From Bacteroidales bacterium (GTDB lineage: Bacteria; Bacteroidota; Bacteroidia; Bacteroidales; UBA7960): DNA of 27,207 nucleotides. Made by a program: the position numbers and the translations under genes. The DNA lies in the NCBI GenBank assembly GCA_007122505.1, contig SKTQ01000223.1, positions 1-27,207 on the forward strand, in the 5' to 3' direction. The notes beneath the pieces are model-generated. The model ran no database searches and had not been told where the DNA came from. It worked only from the letters and a program-made list of their open reading frames with translations. Of this stretch, positions 23,678-27,207 are shown piece by piece (positions within the stretch are counted from its first letter, which is position 1; each line of letters opens with the position of its first letter).

Positions 23678-26089
23678 GTGAAATCACTTAAGATTCATAT
23701 TCAATTGATACGAATAATAATTCTTCTGATACCAATATTTATATCCGGTTTAACCTATGCTCAGCAGGGTATGATTCGGGGGCGGGTGTTTGACGAGCAA
23801 ACCAATGAAAGCCTGCCATTTGTTAATTTGGTGATAGATGGAACCAATATTGGCAGTACGACGGATCTGGACGGAAATTTTCTTTTCACAGGTATTGAAC
23901 CCGGATTTGTCAGATTGCGGGTGTCAGCAGTTGGCTATGAAACCAGGGTTAGTCCTGAATTTATGGTTACCGGTTCCCGAACGGCCAATATTGACATTGG
24001 TTTGCGACAAAAGAGTGTGGAACTGGAATTGGTTGAAATTGCCATATCACAGTTTGAGAGAAGTGAAGAGAGTCCGGTTTCTTTGCGCAGGTTGGGTATT
24101 AAGGAAATTGAGCGAAGTCCCGGCAGTAACCGTGATATTTCAAGGGTTATCCAGGGTTTACCCGGAGTAGCTTCCACTCCGGCTTTTCGAAACGATGTAA
24201 TTGTGCGCGGTGGTGGCCCTGCAGAGAACAGCTTTTTTCTTGATGGTGTGGAAATACCCAACATCAATCATTTTGCTACACAAGGAGCGAGTGGTGGTCC
24301 TGTAGGTATATTGAACACCGACTTCATCAGAGAAGTGGAGATGTACTCCGGAGCTTTTCCGGCCAACCGGGGAAATGCCCTTAGTTCGGTGTTTGAATTT
24401 CGCCAGATAAATGGCAACACTGACAGGCTGAACTTCCAGGCGACGGTGGGTGCAAGTGATCTGGCACTCACCGCCGACGGACCTTTAACCTCCAATACAA
24501 CCTTTATTGCGTCAGCCAGAAGATCTTATCTGCAGTTTCTTTTTGGTGTGGTTGGACTTCCTTTTCTGCCAACCTATAACGGTTTCCAGTTCAAAACCAA
24601 TACCTGGGTAACTGACAAATCAACCCTTACATTTATCGGACTGGGAGCCATTGACCTGTTTGACCTGAACCTGGATGCCAACGAAACACGGGAACAACGA
24701 TACATACTGGACTATCTCCCGGTAAACGAGCAATGGAATTATGCCATAGGAGCTGTTTACCGTCGTTTTAAGTCCAACGGCACCGAAACATGGGTGCTCA
24801 GCAGAAATATGCTGAGGAACATGGCTTACAAATACCCCGGTAACATTGAGACCCTGCCACGCATCCTGGATTACGAGTCGGACGAGATTGAGAACAAATT
24901 CAGGTTCGAGCGAAGTATCTCCATAGGAAACTACCGGATCAACGCCGGTGCCGGTGCCGAATATGCACGTTATTCTAATGACACCTTTCAGCGGGTTTTC
25001 TTCAATAACCAATTGGATGCTATTGAGTACCAGACTGATTTTGATATGTTCAAATGGAGTTTGTTTGCCCAAACAACACGTCGGTTTATGAATGAGCGCC
25101 TGTCGTTGTCATTGGGTGTCAGAAGCGATGCGAATAATTATTCATCACAAATGTCAAATTTGCTGGATCAGCTGTCTCCCAGATTTTCTGCATCTTACCG
25201 ATTGAGAAACAATTTTTATCTGAACATGAACACAGGAAGATTTTATCAGCTTCCTGCATATACCACTTTGGGTTTCAGAAACAACGAGGGTGTCCTGGTG
25301 AACAGGGAAAACAGTATAACATATATTTCCTCCGATCATTTTGTTGCAGGAGTGGAATATTTGCCCAACAGAAACAGCAAGCTGTCTGTGGAGGGATTTT
25401 ATAAGATGTACAGTAATTATCCATTCTCCTTAAGGGATTCGGTTGCATTGGGCAGCCGTTCTGCTGATTTTGGTGTTGTTGGCGGCGAGGAAGTAACTTC
25501 CACCGCTCAAGGAAGAGCGTTTGGTACTGAAGTTTATTACAGGAATCAGGATCTTCGAAATTGGAATGTTATCCTTTCCTATACACTTGTTAGAAGCGAA
25601 TTCAAAGATATCCGTTCAAATTATATTCCTTCAGCATGGGACAACAGGCATATTTTAAATATTACCGGTTTGCGAAATCTGCCTAATAATTGGGAAATCG
25701 GTTTTAAATGGCGTTACAGTGGCGGAGCACCATTTACCCCCAATGATTTGGATTTATCAAGTCGTGTCGAGGCTTGGGATGTACAGGGTATGGGCTATCT
25801 TGATTTTTCGCGTTTTAACAGTGAACGCCTGAGGAGTTTTCACCAGTTGGACGTCCGAGTGGACAAACAATTCTTTCTCAGCAATTTTTCCCTGATGTTG
25901 TATCTCGACGTTCAGAATGTGTATAATTTCCAGGCCAGTCAGCCACCGATGCTCGTTCTGGAAGAAGATGAATTTGGTAACCCAAAAACGTTTATTGATG
26001 ATGACGGCGTTCAAAGGTACAGGCTGGAAAAACTGGAAAATCGCATAGGCAGTGTTCTTCCGAGTGTGGGAATTATTCTCCTTTTCTGA
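23678..26089 (+). CDS. TonB-dependent outer membrane receptor
   Basis: This 803-residue active transporter takes up a ligand across the outer membrane using TonB energy. It has a signal peptide (about 1-28, ending TYAQ) and a carboxypeptidase-regulatory-like domain (about 31-115, GMIRGRVFDEQTNESLPFVNLVIDGTNIGSTTDLDGNF). The plug follows (about 130-240, with DVIVRGGGPAENSFFLDGVEIPNINHF), then the barrel. The last residues SVGIILLF end in phenylalanine, as the BAM recognition signal requires. The start is a GTG at 23678; no ATG fits the signal peptide. It is not a SusC-type protein, because no SusD gene follows. The ligand is unknown. The next gene, 87 bases on, codes for a small secreted protein and may share its transcript. 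Confidence 0.9.
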   Translation: MKSLKIHIQLIRIIILLIPIFISGLTYAQQGMIRGRVFDEQTNESLPFVNLVIDGTNIGSTTDLDGNFLFTGIEPGFVRLRVSAVGYETRVSPEFMVTGSRTANIDIGLRQKSVELELVEIAISQFERSEESPVSLRRLGIKEIERSPGSNRDISRVIQGLPGVASTPAFRNDVIVRGGGPAENSFFLDGVEIPNINHFATQGASGGPVGILNTDFIREVEMYSGAFPANRGNALSSVFEFRQINGNTDRLNFQATVGASDLALTADGPLTSNTTFIASARRSYLQFLFGVVGLPFLPTYNGFQFKTNTWVTDKSTLTFIGLGAIDLFDLNLDANETREQRYILDYLPVNEQWNYAIGAVYRRFKSNGTETWVLSRNMLRNMAYKYPGNIETLPRILDYESDEIENKFRFERSISIGNYRINAGAGAEYARYSNDTFQRVFFNNQLDAIEYQTDFDMFKWSLFAQTTRRFMNERLSLSLGVRSDANNYSSQMSNLLDQLSPRFSASYRLRNNFYLNMNTGRFYQLPAYTTLGFRNNEGVLVNRENSITYISSDHFVAGVEYLPNRNSKLSVEGFYKMYSNYPFSLRDSVALGSRSADFGVVGGEEVTSTAQGRAFGTEVYYRNQDLRNWNVILSYTLVRSEFKDIRSNYIPSAWDNRHILNITGLRNLPNNWEIGFKWRYSGGAPFTPNDLDLSSRVEAWDVQGMGYLDFSRFNSERLRSFHQLDVRVDKQFFLSNFSLMLYLDVQNVYNFQASQPPMLVLEEDEFGNPKTFIDDDGVQRYRLEKLENRIGSVLPSVGIILLF

Positions 26090-26148
26090 TAGGTCCCGAC
26101 CATATTCGGATTTGGAATTTTAAAATTAAAATGATAATTTGGCGGAAT

Positions 26149-26158
26149 ATGCCGGCAT
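26149..26158. repeat. 10-base palindrome before the last gene
   Basis: ATGCCGGCAT is a perfect palindrome 18 bases before the ATG of the secreted protein. It could be an operator or a small hairpin, or chance. No recognised promoter is seen in this gap. Confidence 0.25.
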
Positions 26159-26176
26159 CATAAATTTCATAAAAAA

Positions 26177-26968
26177 ATGAAAAACAGCAACTTATACTCC
26201 CTCATAGTATCTTGCAAGATTCTTTTGCTGATATCCATAATGGTTTTATCCACCATTTATACTGCTGATGCTCAGCGTAATTGGTTAAGCAGGAAAGCCG
26301 AAACCGAGGTCAAAGACACACTGCACACTTTTCCTCCGGGTGATGGCTATGCACTGGAAGTATTATTTGCCCGTGGTTCCGCCCATAACCACCCGTTGAT
26401 GGCTGTCTGGACAGAAGATATGGACCATAACTACATACAAACTTTATATGTTGCGGAGTCTATTGGAAAAGGTGTTTTCAGGCATGGTGATGCATCAGGT
26501 GGCCGATGGTTGCCGGGCCCTATCAGGCGGCCTGCTGCCCTGCCCTATTGGGGACATCAGAGAGGCATCAAGGCAGATGACGGTTACTTTCTTCCTGCTC
26601 AGGATGATCCAATGCCGGATGCTGTCACCGGTCCTACCCCAAAAGCAGGCTTTGTCCTCATCAGCCATGTTCCCGGTAAAGAATTCAGGCAATTCCGTGT
26701 ATTATTCGAAATTAATCAGTCATGGGACTGGAACGAATACTGGACCAACGACAAATTTCCGGGCGATGAACATTACATGAGCTCCAGCCAGCCTGCATTG
26801 GTCTATGCAGCAGTTATCGACCTGGACGGAGAAAAAGAAGAATATGAGCTTTTTCCCATCGGACACAGCCACTGGTCGGGTCAAAACGGAAATCTTTACG
26901 AAGATTTGGGTACCATCACCACCGCCCTTGATATTGCAGAATCCATTCGCGTGAGAATACATAGATAG
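26177..26968 (+). CDS. Secreted protein, possibly DUF2271-like
   Basis: This 263-residue protein has a signal peptide at about 1-32 (KILLLISIMVLSTIYTADAQ). The mature part begins with RNWLSRKAETEVKDTLHTFPPGDGYALEVLFARG. It contains PLMAVWTEDMDHNYIQTLYVAES, GGRWLPGPIRRPAALPYWGHQRG, DAVTGPTPKAGFVL and a Trp-rich stretch QSWDWNEYWTNDKFPGDEHYMSSSQP. The sequence resembles the periplasmic DUF2271 family by the AVW..D..G..V.TL, RWLP and DAVTG-type phrases as I remember them, but I am not sure. No metal-binding or catalytic motif is obvious, although it is rich in Trp and His. Its neighbour is the TonB receptor, so it may handle the same ligand. It could also be a conserved protein of entirely unknown function. 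Confidence 0.65.
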   Translation: MKNSNLYSLIVSCKILLLISIMVLSTIYTADAQRNWLSRKAETEVKDTLHTFPPGDGYALEVLFARGSAHNHPLMAVWTEDMDHNYIQTLYVAESIGKGVFRHGDASGGRWLPGPIRRPAALPYWGHQRGIKADDGYFLPAQDDPMPDAVTGPTPKAGFVLISHVPGKEFRQFRVLFEINQSWDWNEYWTNDKFPGDEHYMSSSQPALVYAAVIDLDGEKEEYELFPIGHSHWSGQNGNLYEDLGTITTALDIAESIRVRIHR

Positions 26969-27207
26969 TGAATGCCTTACCCTAGTGTCATGTCAACGCT
27001 ACTTTAACCGGCCCAAGTCTTGATCTATTTCCTCATATCTTCAAAATAAAATCTTTACGTAGCTTTGGCTATGCGCAGATTTTCTTTCCTGTTTTCCGGA
27101 TAGGACACCCATTTACAACCACACACAGTTATATATGCACGTCAATCAACAAGTGGCAAATTAGGCAAAATTTTTGTGTGGAAAACAGTACGGCTGTTGT
27201 GATGGAC
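26969..27207. other. No confident gene; possible degraded coding remnant on the minus strand
   Basis: This 239-base right end holds no recognisable gene, RNA or terminator. On the minus strand one frame is open from 27207 to a TGA at 27144-27142 (21 residues ending LPNLPLVD). It then continues in the same frame for about 28 codons to a TAA at 27057-27055, ending ENLRIAKAT. A second frame is open for 25 codons. This is compatible with a decayed 3' end of a gene, perhaps from a mobile element, but nothing is identified. Confidence 0.3.

Noticed and set aside
1..27207. Defence system, prophage, CRISPR array or insertion sequence
   Set aside because: No repeats of CRISPR type, no integrase, transposase, nuclease or toxin-antitoxin gene was found; the gene content is core metabolism and envelope biogenesis.

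Overview
The window looks like a chromosomal segment of a Bacteroidota bacterium, most likely in or near the Bacteroidales/Marinilabiliales, though the exact lineage is inference. Three things point there. There is a Bacteroidota-type rpoZ and a PorD-like (DUF4835) gene in the order bamD-rpoZ-coaBC-porD-recN. There are several matches to the Bacteroidota -7 box TAnnTTTG, with few Shine-Dalgarno sequences. There is also a TonB-dependent receptor with an N-terminal carboxypeptidase-regulatory-like domain. I see no tRNA or rRNA genes, CRISPR arrays or intact insertion sequences. No gap without a gene is longer than about 240 bases.

Layout. (1) 242-3040, plus strand: a tight cassette of ABC ATPase, membrane permease, YtrA-type GntR repressor and a membrane-anchored DUF2807 (GIN) protein, behind a good Bacteroidota promoter. 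(2) 3098-3826: an FkbM-family methyltransferase, ending at a bidirectional terminator. (3) 4003-7850, minus strand: gyrA followed by a secreted TPR protein. (4) 8069-10666, plus strand: clpC, divergent from gyrA and closed by a strong terminator that it shares with the next block. (5) 10775-16545, minus strand: etfB, etfA, a NarI-like heme b/2[4Fe-4S] membrane protein, a CCG-domain iron-sulfur protein and a long acyl-CoA dehydrogenase. (6) 16708-22630, minus strand: bamD, rpoZ, coaBC, porD-like, recN and fabI, with overlaps or short gaps. (7) 22797-23510, minus strand: a LiaF-like membrane protein, divergent from (8) 23678-26968, plus strand: a TonB-dependent receptor and a small secreted protein resembling DUF2271. 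(9) 26969-27207: no confident gene, but a possible degraded coding remnant on the minus strand.

How the genes work together. Block 5 reads as a complete route from an acyl-CoA through the dehydrogenase and ETF to membrane menaquinone, with the ETF:menaquinone oxidoreductase apparently split into two polypeptides. Block 6 joins outer-membrane assembly (BamD), type IX secretion (PorD-like), CoA synthesis (CoaBC) and fatty acid elongation (FabI) with transcription and repair genes (RpoZ, RecN). Blocks 1 and 7 look like envelope-stress modules. Most of the window is conserved core genome. I do not see a clearly new defence or mobile system. The least ordinary features are the split quinone reductase operon, the cysteine-bearing FabI tail, the ABC-GntR-GIN cassette, and the TonB receptor/secreted-protein pair of unknown substrate.
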